Shown in pieces: positions 23,040 to 36,100 of a stretch of DNA of 64,000 nucleotides. The translations under genes and the position numbers were made by a program. Every line of letters starts with the position of its first letter. Position 1 is the stretch's first letter. The notes beneath the pieces are model-generated. The model worked only from the letters and a program-made list of their open reading frames with translations. It was not told the DNA's origin and searched no databases. This DNA comes from Onchocerca volvulus (taxonomy: Eukaryota; Nematoda; Chromadorea; Rhabditida; Onchocercidae). The DNA lies in the NCBI GenBank assembly GCA_000499405.2, contig HG738138.1, forward strand, positions 23,093,097 to 23,157,096. The letters run 5' to 3'.

Positions 23040-26000
23040 TTATATGAAAAACTTCATTAATAGCATCAATCCAGCTGCTACTATACCTGAAATATTGCCT
23101 CTTAGTAAAATTGCTATCAGCACAGATATTTATTTTTTTTAAACAACTGTGAAGCAATAAAATAAAATGAGAAGTAATATTTAAGCTAAGAATAAGTTTA
23201 ACATAAATTTTGGCTTCAAATAAGACATAAATTTCTAAGAAACGATTTTTCAATTAAAATTTAATCATGAAACTCTTGAAACTATGGTTGAAAACATTAT
23301 TTATAGCATATTCAAATGTTATGCAAATACTCGACACTTATAAACTGACATATTGAATGATTCTTAAGTTGTAAAGTTTCACATATTTCGTATAATTCTC
23401 AAAGATCCAATCATATTTTCACTTTTGCCTTTTACTTTGAAATCTGGATTAGAGAATAGAAAGAAATTCATTTGCATACCTGAAACAGGTAAAGTAATAA
23501 TCCATGATAAAAAGATATTTCGAAAAATACTCCATCGAACACCAGCACTGCGAGATTTGAGAATTCCAACTGCAACTACACTGCCAACCTGAAATCCAAT
23601 TTCTTGAAATTTGGTAATAATTATGTATTTTTGATTTGGTATGTCATTTTTAAAATCGATTGATTTCAATGATTTTAAACTAAGTTCATTTTTTAACATT
23701 TAAAAGATACTATCTGCAATATTACTTGGTTATTAGAAATAATGTCCAGAAACAAATCTAATGATAATAATTCGCTTTCTTCAATTACCTGTTAATGATC
23801 ATCTATTTAACTTCAATCCTCTCTCTTTTTTTTTTTCGCAAGATTCTGGAATATCAACCGGTTTGTCGCATTACGACAAATAAATTGAAATTTGATTACA
23901 ACACAGCTATTCAGTTGAACTATTGATTTTTCTGATTTTTTGGAATTTTCTTAAAAATTCTTTATAAAAAATCTCATTACCAAGCAATGTGTTGTACTAA
24001 TCGGTAATCCAGCTTTGCTTGCCAACAGAGCCGTTACCGCAGCACCAAATTCAATTGTAAAGCCACTATAATTTTATCACATGAAATCTATCATAAAAGA
24101 ATTGAAAAATTTGAAATTTATCAAATTGATACATTTCAAATCATATTACTGAAATTTAACTTAAAATAAAACTTTAAAATAACAAAAAAAAAAAAACTAT
24201 TTACAAGATATAAATACTTATTAGTTTGTACCAAGATTACCTAAAATTAATAAGTTTATTTTACTAACAAGAAAAAGAAAAAGTAAACATTCCAACCTGA
24301 CTGGATTAATGTTTGACATTTCGGAACCAACGGTACGAATAACTTTATGTCCAAGTGCTACCAAACCAACACATATTGCTAATACACCGTATATTAAAAC
24401 ATAAATTGGTGTTTCACCTTCTTGTTGTACATCCATCGCAGTATAAATTGATAAAAGTGCTACCAGCGGTGCTATTGCATTTCTGGAAATTAAAAAAAGA
24501 AATGCTTTTTTTTCAATTTCTAATTGAAATTTCAAAAGTATGAAGATTTCTACAACCTTTCATTTCAAATTAATCATTAAATGATAAAATTTCTGATTCA
24601 TGGAAGAATTTCCTTCAGAATAAATTCAAAATTTTCTTTTAGCTTCGTTAAGATAAACTTATTCTTATAAATTAATTTATTCCTATTAATTCGATAAAAT
24701 TCACTTACGCGACATCATTTGCACCATGAGCAAAACCTTCGAAACAAGCAGTAAAAGCTTGAATGGAACCAAAAACAAGCATAGTTTTCGAGTCAGGTTC
24801 AAATTTTTTATCCGGTAAAAACCATTTCATAAAACTTCTTAAAGCTGAAAAACGGAAACAAAAATAAATATTTAGATAATAATATCAAAATAAATATATT
24901 TTCTTATCATTATTATAAATGTACCTGAAACTGAGCTTTTTTTTTCGATTGCTATTTTACCATTCATTTCATCCGGATGTAAACCATTATTGTGTGGAAC
25001 GAAGATTTTCACAATTCCTTCTGAAAAGTTCAACCTGAGGAAATCAAGCTGCTATGATTTGACTTTCTGGACTGACAACTTTTTTCATCATGAATATAAG
25101 CTGACGAAAAAAGATAATCCAAAAATATATTTCAAAAAAATAAAGAATAAATAAAAAAATTCAAAAGAAAATTATTTTTTTCTGATCATCCAAAGATTTC
25201 AATTTGGAAATTTAGTGCTATTTTTTGCAAAAAATTTTCTAATTCTCTTTTTCATTCCTACAGAAAAACAATTTTTTTCGAATTCTGATTCTACTTTTTT
25301 ATGCACTTTTAGCTTAGTACTAGTTATTTCTCGCTTAAATAATTTAAATTAGTCATATGAGAAATTAAGAAATAGTGCGAGTAAAATAATTAAAGATACG
25401 TTTAATTTTTATTGGAACTTGTCCACTGATGTTCGAGAGATCAATTGAAGCAGGTCCATCCACTGTTGCAGCTTCTTTATCTGCAAAAGAAAAAAGTAGC
25501 AATTAGTGATCAAACCTAATTTTGTAGTATTTTAAATGAAATAATGAATTCTTATATTAAATATTTATCAAAACAATATATCAAATATTCAATGATCTAT
25601 TTGAAATTGAAAATAATAATTACAAGGACGAGAATGTTACCGCATTGTCCTAACACCGCCAGTTAAATTTACAAAAAAATGATAACGAATTCTAGACCTC
25701 TTATAAAAAAGTTTTACTTTCAATCCATCTTCTTATTTGTGGTACCATCAAAAAATGGATAGCAAACGCAGCAATGGTAGCTATTCCAGTACTGATTAAT
25801 AAGCACAACCAAAGCGATAAACTGGCCAAATGTAAGACTGAAAAATTACTTTAATGAATTGCTAAATAACAAATTGTAATTGTTGAGAACTGAATCAAGG
25901 CCAAGGCTAGATATAAGCCCAGGATTGAACCAATGCATATTACTGGCCAATATCGAAATGGAAATGATGAGTTTTGTGTGAGAAATCTACATCTTGCAAA

Positions 26001-28442
26001 AAAAAAGTAAAAGTAATGGTTGCAAAATAAAACAATGAAATTTTTCTGACAAAAAATTAGTAGAAAAAATGTAAGATTTTTCAACAATTTAAAGTGACAA
26101 TTTATTTTTTCGAGTAAAGAAAAACAAAATGAACGAACGCTTAGAGCCTTGAAAACTGACAGCAAAAACATTGAAAGCAATACAAAACCAATAGAAGAAT
26201 GGTAAAACTCGTAAACCGCATTCGAATGGATTTTTCTGAAATGAAAATTAATAGGAAATCGAATAATATTAATTTATATATTTTTAATACACATATTATA
26301 ATGCAGCATATGACTGCAATATAATAAAGCATAGAAAATATTGATTTTACGAAGCAAAATAAAAATATATGTGTTTAATATACAACAAAAGAAATTATTA
26401 TTTTACCAATGATTTTTTTTTTTTGAAGAAATTTGAAGAAAAAAAATTTGAAGAAAATTTTTCGCAAGAAATACCTTTAAAATTAATCATCATTATCACC
26501 ATTTTTTTTTTTTTAACTTCAAATATATCTTGTTTTTGGTGATTATTTTTACATTTTTGTTTAATTAATTAATAATTAATAATTTAATGATTAACTAGAA
26601 CTATCTCTTATTTTTGATAATCATGAAACGGAGGAGAAATAAACTAACCCGTCTAATAACTGTAAAATCAACAATTAAATAAAGTACTGATGATGCTAAT
26701 CCGGATAATAATGGCGAAACAATCCAGGAAGCTGCTGAAATAGATAGAAAATTTTTGAGAATAACTTTGAAAACTCAGGAAGAACTTTTAACTGCTGGAA
26801 TTCTATTAATTGAAAGTATAATACAAAAAAAAGGTAAATTAGTTAAGAATAGATTTTCCGAAAGGAATCTAAAAAAAGAAAGATTCTAAAAGAACCATCA
26901 TGCTAACCAGAAATGTTACTGTCTTACATAAATAAATCGATTGAACGCACCGATATTCAGGATTTTCCACCAGTGAATTCCCTGCGTTCCTTTCATTAAT
27001 AAGCCAAAACCAATCGTTGCACCGGTAATACTATGCGTTGTTGAAACAGGTAATTGTGCAAATGTTGCTATTAATAACCAAGTTGAACAACCTGAAAAAC
27101 AAAATTCTCATCAGGAAAATATTCATCGATTTGATACCATCAAAAATTTTAATCATTTACTGCATCATGCAAATGCATTCATGATCGCAATGCAACCGCA
27201 TGTCGCAATTACATTTTAAATTTCTTAAAGGATAAGTGATAATCGGTTATCAAGATATTCTGCCTAAGGTTCTATTTGAGTTGATTTTCAAATATTTTGA
27301 AATATTTCAAAATCGATTTTGTTCGCCAAGAATGTGCGTATATGTCAATGTACTGCAACTCTTCTAGATCATTCTCACTGTTACATAACTAAGTCAGGTA
27401 ATTTCAGGATTTTATAAATGTAAAATCAGTAGTCATATAAAGGAATGCGGATAAGTTTCCGTTAACACCGGATAAGGGATGCGGAAAGTTTCTGATTGGA
27501 TCGGATAAGAAATAGGGATAAGTTTCAGATAGGACCGGATAAAAATATTCAAAATACATATATGGTTTGGATTATCTATTCTCCGATAACGCTATAATAC
27601 AGTGATATAATGTTTAAATCGGAAATATCGAAGAACATCTTTGTACTTATGACAAACTAATTGTACAAAATTTTTGCAATTTCTTTTTTTGAAAATTCAT
27701 GAAACGATAGAATTGATAAATTGACGAACCTCCAAGAATAGCCACCTGACCAACTAATAATTCCTTTGGTGTATTATTATACAATTCTACGTCAATGACA
27801 CCTTTTCGCATCGTATCTGTCACATTGTAACCTGAAATTTGGAAAAATTGATATGAAAAATGCAATAATTTTTACGAAAAGATCGATAAAAATCTGAATT
27901 TCGTATTTTCAGTTGACCTGTTCTTTAAGATTTTTTGTCTTCTATCCCAACGATCACCAAAATTGTGGTTCTATCAAATGATTTAGCAATGGAAATGATA
28001 ATAAATTAATTCAATTATAAATTTAGAAAAAACAAAAATGCCTAAACAAACCAACAAGAATGGCACCAAGCGATTCGAATATAATTGCTAGCCAATAAGC
28101 TTGTCGTAGAGTAAGAACTTTACTACCAACTGATGTACCAAAAGCATTTGCGACATCATTTGCGCCCATCGCAAATCCAAGTACGAATGCTAGCACTATG
28201 CCAAGGATTAGAGCCCATAGAAATTGATCCTTCAATAAGAAGAGATAAGAAAGATATGAAATATAATTAAAAGCTTCACTTCATTTCATTTCATTTAATC
28301 TTAGCTTGACAATATTAAAATTACCCGTTCTTTAAAGTTTTTCGAAAATTTTTGATTTAATGCTTACTTTCAATGCTTCGGATGCTAGCATAGTAGAACT
28401 GGAAGCAAGAATCGATGTCGTTGTAGATGTTAGAAAATCCAT
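23040..28442 (-). CDS. PiT-family sodium/phosphate symporter (SLC20), gene B
   Basis: Paralogue of gene A in opposite orientation. Exons by eye (complement, 5' to 3'): 28442-28368, 28229-28052, 27831-27730, 27091-26951, 26734-26649, 26235-26139, 25837-25718, 25480-25400, 25020-24925, 24844-24709, 24482-24297, 24065-23981, 23588-23480, 23086-23040. They give 512 residues. GANDVANA occurs at residues 47-54 and again at 366-373. LPVSTTHS and LPISTTHC follow in each half; the final Cys replaces the Ser seen in gene A. Exons 2-7, 11, 12 and 14 have the same lengths as in gene A. The loop-encoding exons 8 and 9 (81 and 96 nt versus 138 and 72) are unalike. The start at 28442 was chosen because the peptide ([10 protein letters not shown]) is colinear with gene A's N-terminus. 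The frame stays open upstream only because it runs through the tRNA gene. Confidence 0.93.
27445..27545. repeat. Three imperfect tandem repeats of 33-34 bp in PiT gene B intron 3
   Basis: Units start at 27445, 27479 and 27512. Each follows the pattern ATGCGGATAAGTTTC, then a variable middle, then a CGGATAA end. Divergence between units is about 20-30 percent. Confidence 0.8.
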
Positions 28443-28472
28443 TTTAATGTTTTTTCTTCTTTCCTTTAAAAT

Positions 28473-28484
28473 CCTAAAAATGCG
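28473..28484 (-). other. Candidate trans-splice acceptor of PiT gene B
   Basis: On the minus strand GCATTTTTAG ends at 28474, about 31 nt before the ATG. It sits only about 20 nt past the 3' end of the tRNA gene, so the acceptor is squeezed between tRNA and coding start. Confidence 0.35.
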
Positions 28485-28502
28485 AAAATTGCAGGCTACA
28501 AC

Positions 28503-28574
28503 TGCCCAAGACAGGAATCGAACCTGTGTCGCCACGGCCACAACGTGGAGTACTAACCACTATACTACTTGGGC
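28503..28574 (-). tRNA. tRNA-His: tRNA-His (GTG anticodon)
   Basis: Read on the minus strand, a 72-nt cloverleaf. The acceptor stem GCCCAAG pairs with CTTGGGC, and the D-arm contains AGTGGTTAGTA. The anticodon stem CCACG/CGTGG encloses loop TTGTGGC, giving anticodon GTG. The T-arm is ACAGG-TTCGATT-CCTGT, and the discriminator base is A. There is no intron. B-box GGTTCGATTCC is intact and an A-box-like TAGTATAGTGG is present. The 5' flanking base is G, but cytosolic tRNA-His normally acquires G-1 enzymatically. Plus-strand T's at 28447-28453 are A's on the transcribed strand, so they are not a Pol III terminator. No clear T-run follows the 3' end closely. Confidence 0.97.
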
Positions 28575-31500
28575 CGAAAGAAATTCCCCTAAACTCTCTT
28601 GAAGTCAATTCCATAAGAAAATGTATTATAAATTTTAGGCATCAAATTTATAACGAAATGAAAAAGAAAGGGAACATACCAAAATATCCAAATTCAATAC
28701 TTAAAAATGAAATTTCCCAAAATATTTTAAATATAGATACAAATTTGGAAAAAAAATAGGAAATATATTCAAATAAAATGTAAAATACACGAATTTGAAT
28801 ATAATATCAAAATTAAATTAAATAAATTTCCATCATATTTATCAGACGACAATGCACTCAGAAAATGATTGCTGGAATAAGAGAACTATCGTGAAATGAA
28901 GAAAATAATTCAAAACATATCGCTTCTCGAAATTTGACTCATTTCAATGCAAACTTTTGCAATTAATATTTTTTGTATGAATGAATTGAAATTCTTTAAA
29001 TAAACATTAAAAAGTACAGGCAACAGGAATATTTCTGGATTGAAAATTCTCCCAATTCAAATTTCAGGACTAATTAATCATTAACAAATTGACATAATTT
29101 CAATAATTAAAATATCTCATTGCATCTTATTTCGAATTTGTAATATTTAACATTAAAATACTAAATACAAAGTATTCATTAAATTTTTATACAATATTAT
29201 TTGTAACTAATTAATCATTGTTAAACATAAAAGACATAAATTTATTAAATGATGATAAAATGTATGTTGTCAGAAATTTTCTTTATCAGTTCTTTAATTA
29301 GTCTTGAAGAAATAATTATCCAAAACAAATCATATCAAATGAGAAACATGTAAGGTGAGAAAAGAAATAAAATACAAAAGAAAAAAAAAAAAATATGAAA
29401 GAGAAAAATCGGCAACTTTCTCTCTTTTTTTTTTTTTCTCTCCATTTTTATCAGCAAAACATGACAATGATTATACAACAATTTTCAGTGTTAAAATGAC
29501 AAGTGGCAGGCAGATGGTGATGATACGGTAAACGAGCAATGATTAGATGATATTTCATGTAATCAAATATCAGATGGATGGATTATGACAATATAGCATG
29601 AAAATTGAATATACAGTCAAATGTTTGGCGAAGTTGAAAGTATCAAATAAATAGAATATTTATATTGAACATACAAATGTTAATGATTCATTCAACTTTT
29701 TCAATTTTACAGTTAAAGACCGAAGATTGAAATTTTTCATCCATTTTATCTGATAAGAAAATATTCATGCAAAGAAAAGAAGAAAATTGGACAATTAATC
29801 TTACTTTAATAAAAATTTATACATTTGTAAAAAAAAAGTATTGCAAAAATTTAAGCAATGATTTTGCAAGAAATGTTAGCTTTTAACAGTTAAGTTACAA
29901 TTGATTTTTTCCATGTTTTAATTAGAATAATATGAAAATTCATTATAGCAAAAAAATGCTAATTTTTTATGAGTTGAGATTTTACATGCATGCTTAGCCA
30001 AAAATATTTAATTATTCTTTTTAAATAATTAAATTTAATTCTTTCTTCTACGTTATAATGTAATTGTGTTTACATTTTAAGTTCATAATTTTTCACTTGA
30101 ACTTAAGTAAACAATTAATGAAATTATTTTATTTACTACACATCAGTTTAGCCAATCTTACAATGTCTCAACTATTAAATGGCTTGTTTAAAAGTTCTGA
30201 TAATTTATCTTATCACATTTTTACCATTGCCAAGATAAAATTTATCTTCAGCTCAAATTAATTTTAAAAATGTCATAAATGTTTGATAAATTGTCAGCAA
30301 AATGATAATTCATCAAATCATCGTAAACAATGTCAAATAATATATAAGATGATCGAATAAATCAATAATTTTCTTTTAAAAACATATGTTACATTAAGCA
30401 GAAAATCAAATAAGTCAACAGAAACACATTGTTTACCTATCGAAGAAGTGGCTTTTTTTTAATATTGGAAAAGAATTAAATGGAAACGGAAAATTGATAA
30501 GGATTTAATTAGAATAGATAATTAGTAATGAAATAATAATCGAAAATGAAAAATCACAAAATAAGTTATTAAATAATTCAGTTAAAGACAAATTACTAAA
30601 AACAAATGCTGAAAAATGTAAAATTAAAATAAAAAAAAATTATAGAATACGTGATCGAATGATATGATTACAATTGGCATTGATGCATTGTAAATTCCAG
30701 AAGTGGAAAGTAGAAGTGATAAGGGATAAGAAGAAGATGTAGGTGATAGTGGTGATAACGGGCGGATAATTAATAGAGTAATACGGAAATGTGTAGTCGA
30801 TGGAAACAATACTATTGCTATTGCCACGATTAATACTAATATTACTACTACTTTTATTTCCTGTTTTCTGTACGATTTAACTAAATTTAAATTCTTTTAA
30901 TTATTGATTTAAAATCATCAAACTATATCGCTATGTTACGAGTTTTAGTTCTAGTTTTAATATGATAAAAATTATTTGTGAATTTAAGTCATAATGGTGT
31001 TCTTCCTTAATTATTTGGTGCTATCAGTTCTGATCCATGAACACTATCATATGTTTGCTAATTAATTTAACAATCATTTCTCCTTCCTTGTGGATATTTT
31101 AATAAAATTGAAAATTTTTTCAATTTATATAAATCAAAATAGAAAACAAAGGACTAAAATGAAATTTTAGATAGGAAGAAAGTTCTGAAGTTAATTAACT
31201 GCGACAGGAAAGAATAAAGATTAAGTTTTGAAATTTAACATTAAAATTACATAATTGAACTTTTATAGAATTAACAATGTTGATTTTTAATAACTGTACT
31301 CGGTAATAATATTTTGATGATAAAATCAATTTTAAAATCTCTCTCTGAACAAAACTCTTCTATTCGATATAAAAAAATAAACATTGAAATAAAAATTCAT
31401 GCATAATTTATTATAAATCAAAAGATGAAAATTCAAAAAAAAAACATTCAGGTGAAATTTTTTGAAATTTCCAAAACTTAAAGTTTCAAATTTCAAATCC

Positions 31501-32230
31501 TTTTATCTTTGAATCTATTTTATGAAAAAAGTAAGATTGATAATTTGTGTTTTTTTTTGCTCAGAATGCACTAAACAATTTGATTCATTTTACTTTCATT
31601 TCAATTCGTCGGCTTCATTGAAATGGCAAGGAAAGCGGCTGGAAGATAGCATTGGCATTTATATATTTGAACAAAAATGAATAAATAAATAAATATTTTC
31701 GAAAAAGAATGTCAGAGAAAATTGATTGGAAATGTTGATTTTTATCAAAATGAGCCGCCACTCCCGTCACTTGGTCTTATCTTTTAACTATTAAAATGAA
31801 ACAACAAAATTTAGCAATCAATCGATTATTATGAACTGGCATAAAAATAGAAAATCGACCGAACTAAATGGAAAAAATCATTCAAAAATTTATATTGAAA
31901 ATAGGAAAAAAAAGCTGATGAATCATGGCGGAATAACTAACCATCGGATTTTGCAAATAAGCAAAATACCGCCATATGATTTATGGACAAAGAATGCTCC
32001 ATCCCATATTTGTATATATTTCAATCTCGAAAACATTAACACTATAAATTTCATTGCCAATGAGTCAAAGGTTAAATTAGTAATAATTGCTTTTAGAAAA
32101 AAAGGAAATCGATAATTGCTATCGATCGAACCGATAATTGAAATGATCGGTAAAAATCTTTCCAGTTATATGAGTATTTATCCTTTTTTTTTTTTTTTTT
32201 TTTCCAACCCTTTTCAATTCATCGTAATTT

Positions 32231-32305
32231 CCTCTCTTCCTCTCCTGCTCTCCCTCTCCATCTCCCTCTCTTTCTCTCTCTCTCTCTCTCCCTCTTTCTC
32301 TCCTT
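32231..32305. repeat. Pyrimidine (CT-rich) tract
   Basis: About 75 nt almost entirely C and T, including a (TC)n core near 32271-32290. Low-complexity sequence; it produces a Leu/Ser frame with no coding meaning. Confidence 0.9.
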
Positions 32306-33020
32306 ATTCTAAAAAAAGTACAAAAGGAAAAATTTCAGGAAAATTTTGGACTTTTTTACAACTGTTTGATGCAAATTGCTGTGAAGAATATTTCCAAAGT
32401 TGATTGAAAACATTTGAAGCAAACAAAAATAAAGCAAAACAAGTTTACTAGTAATGGAAACTTGAGCCAAACAGGTGGTCCAAAATATAATCTGGCAAGA
32501 GAGACTGGTTTTGTTTGGATCAAGTTTCGGGTTAAATGATCTGATAATATCGATATCATGATTTTTGATGAGCGGCCAATGCTTATCTTATGATTCCATC
32601 TTCAGCAAAGCAAATATTGCAATGATATATTTAACGAATTTAAAATTTGAAAAAAAAAAGTAATTTTAAGCACGAAAAATTTAAAATATTTTTTAATTTC
32701 AAGAATTTTCTCCACAACATTTTATAGTTGATATCAATCGATATGTATGGAAAGTAATATTACAGGGAATAAATGATGTTAACAAATCATAAAATTTCAG
32801 ACATTCATTTATTTTTTATTCGCAATATTAATTCTAAATGCCATTAAATTTATTAAAATACTTTTTTATGACTAACAGTGCAGAATACAATGTTTTATTT
32901 GATTTATTTATCAATTTGTAATTTAATTGCATCGTTCTGTCAAAATTTGTTGCTATTTTTGGAATTATTTTGGTTTACTAATCAATATTATATTGGAATA
33001 TTATATATAATTATTACATT

Positions 33021-33109
33021 ATATTTATTATTATTATTATTATGTTATAATGATGATGATGATAAGTGATAACAATAGCGATAATAACAATGATAATAAT
33101 AGTAATAAT
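33021..33109. repeat. Degenerate (ATT/GAT)n trinucleotide region
   Basis: TTATTATTATTATTATG is followed by GATGATGATGATAA and further AATAATA units. Microsatellite-like, read directly. Confidence 0.85.
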
Positions 33110-36100
33110 CTGGCAATCATCCGTGAAAAGAACATGTCAACTTTACCATACACAAATTAAGCAAAACAGCATAATGAGAAGTAAATATAGTGATATTTTT
33201 ATTCAAAATTACAAGAAAAATTTTTTGTACTTTATAATTTTTTTTTTTATTCCAAAAAAATATTCAAACTTGGGCAAAAGTTTCAATTTCTACTTCTAAA
33301 TTTTTGAATCTTGAAGATTTTAAATTTTAGCTTATATTTTTTCATTATTTTTCATTTACTCGATCAAAATCATGCATTTACATAAATTATTTATTTTCTC
33401 TAAACAAAGCTAATTATCATGAATAGAAAATAAATAAATTCATCAAAGAAATGAGAATTTCGAATTATTTTATCGAAAAGAAATGTTTCAAGTTTTTCTG
33501 CTTTTTAACAATATATATTATGCTTGAGAGCTTAAATTATCGATTTTTTTCAAAGAATAAAAAACCGATATTTTTTAAATTTAAAGTATAATTATTGGAC
33601 GATTAAGATAAGACAAATAAAGCACATTTTCCCATAACGAATCACACATATATTTCCCATACAAGCAACCGTAAATATTTTTTATCTCGAAAAAGATGAA
33701 AAAAAGTTATGTACTGTATATGTACTTTTGTTGAAGAGTTTCTTCTTTTTTTAATTAAATGATAAAAATCAATTAATAATTTTGAATTAATTTTGATTTC
33801 AAATTAATACTAATTATATATATGCTCTTCAATAAATGAATTTATTAAATATGATAAACATAAATGATATATATAATATTAAAATTAATAATGTTTTCAA
33901 ATATTTTCTGCTGAATATTCATTTCAATATTATTTATTAGCGATGAACCGATTAAGTAGCCGAAATTTCGAATTTGTTATTTACTTCGTATTATTTAATT
34001 CCAATTTAATTTTTTATTTACTGTTTTATTTACAGAATCATTATTTCATTTTATCAGTATTACTCATCGCATTTTGCTGTTCAACTTTAAACATTTATTC
34101 ATTTAAAAAAAATATACTGACAATTCCTGCAATTAATAAAATTTGTTACGAATTTTTTCAAAAGTGAAAATGAAACTTTTATTTGTCAATCGATTAAGAA
34201 TTTTCCAGTTCCGTTATAAAAGTACTAATCTGTTACTGTGATGACAATTTAGATTCCTTTTTGTGTGATTTAAATATGAAATAATTTTGATGCGACATTT
34301 TCTTCTTTTTTTTTTCTGTAGACATACAATAAAATCTTTTTTTGTACTTAAATATGATAAAACTATGGACAATTATTATCAAATGTTTGTTAAAATGTCT
34401 TATAAAAATAATAATCGTTCATTTGCCTTTATAAAAATGATAATCGATAGTAATCATTCATCTGCCTTTTAATGACTCAAAAAATCAATAATTATATCCT
34501 TTTTTTAATGTATACTATCACAAGAATATATTCTTTTTAACTGTTCGCAAGTTTAAAAATTATTTTTTAAATTTTCATCAATGATTTCGAAACAAAATCT
34601 TTGCAACAATGAAGTAATTTTCTCATAGTCACTGGATATTTGAGAAAAAAAAAAAAAAAAAAACAAATAAATAAATTGATGTATTAATACTTTGGAAAAA
34701 TTATTTTTAGCATTAATAATAGTTGTACGAATGCTTCTAAAATTTTGTTTGCAAAGCTCTTAAAACAAGCTTTAGTTAAATAAAATAAGCTTTTTGTACG
34801 AAGGACGAAGAAATTCGTTTTTTTTTTTTTTTTTATTTTTAAACTTTAAGCAACAATTTCTTTCTTTTTTCTTCTTTTTTGAAGAAACCGGTAATTTTCA
34901 ATGCTACAAATCGATTTCCAGATTTCACCTTTCATTGGTAATATCAATTTTTCATTTCCATTATGAATAGAACTAATTTTAATGATTTAATAAAAATTTT
35001 CAAAATTCTATTAACACTTTGATATATTATATTTATTTTGAAGCATCAAAAAAAAAAAAACTTTTTTCCAATCAATTGATGTATTAATGAGAAATGATAT
35101 AATTCAAAATAAGAGGAAAAAATTCGTACAATGAAAGGTTAGCTTAAATTTCTTTTTTTCCTTGAGATATCATAATTTTTTAAATGATTCATTTATTTAT
35201 TTATTTGTTTTATATTCGATAACAAAACTGGTACAAGAAATTCCTAATAAAAATCATGTACAATTGGAAAATTTGTTCATTGTCAGTTATATGACATTTT
35301 GTCTATTTAGACTAAAAATTTAACCAATTTTTCGAACATGACATTTATAATATTTAAAATAATGCATCAAAGAAATGCAATCTTTCTAAGTTATTTCGTA
35401 ATTAAATTTAATTATTTATTGTTATACAATAATTATTGCGATTATTTTGAGATTTTGTTCGCTTAAATAAACATATTTTACTTAATTCTTATTCTATTAT
35501 TTATTATTTTACATTTTTGACCTAATTTTTACTTTCAACAGTAGTAGGAAATAATGAAGAAAAATAGAAAAATAATGTATAGATGTTATAAAAAATAACA
35601 ACAATTTCATGAAAACTAATTTGTCTTATTATAGGATTAATTGCGAAATTGTAGAACAATGCGATTTTGCCATCGCAAACAAATAAGCCAAGAATTGGTA
35701 TTAACTCGACAAAACAAGAAGCAACTCTACTTGAATCATTTGTCGACTTTTCTCTTGGCTGGTAAGTTTCTCTGGTTGATAATTGAATTTTAAAATGATA
35801 GGCCTTTTTTCTTTTTCTTTCCTTCATTCATATCATAGTCCAAGTATATTATGTTTTTTACTTCTTTAAGCTAAAAAAATATGAGAACAAAGTTTGCATG
35901 AAACTTCTTACCTTTGCATATTTTCAAGGTTCAGATGAAAAATTTTTAAAAAGGAAGCAAAAGTAGCGTTGTTTATTTAAACAAAATTTAAATTTTTAGC
36001 TGAGCATAGCAACTATACTTTGATCGCTGTGATCATCATCTGCAAGTTTTACTTTTATTTCAATTCATTTCTTGGCTTCGCTCTTTCATCAATTTAAATA

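Noticed and set aside
28443..28541. N-terminal extension of PiT gene B beginning inside the tRNA
   Set aside because: The frame is open upstream of the chosen ATG, but the extension is the translated tRNA-His sequence. The chosen start matches the paralogue's N-terminus.
35522..35827. 101-codon minus-strand frame
   Set aside because: It contains a hydrophobic stretch, but there is no recognisable domain, no splice partners and no other coding support.
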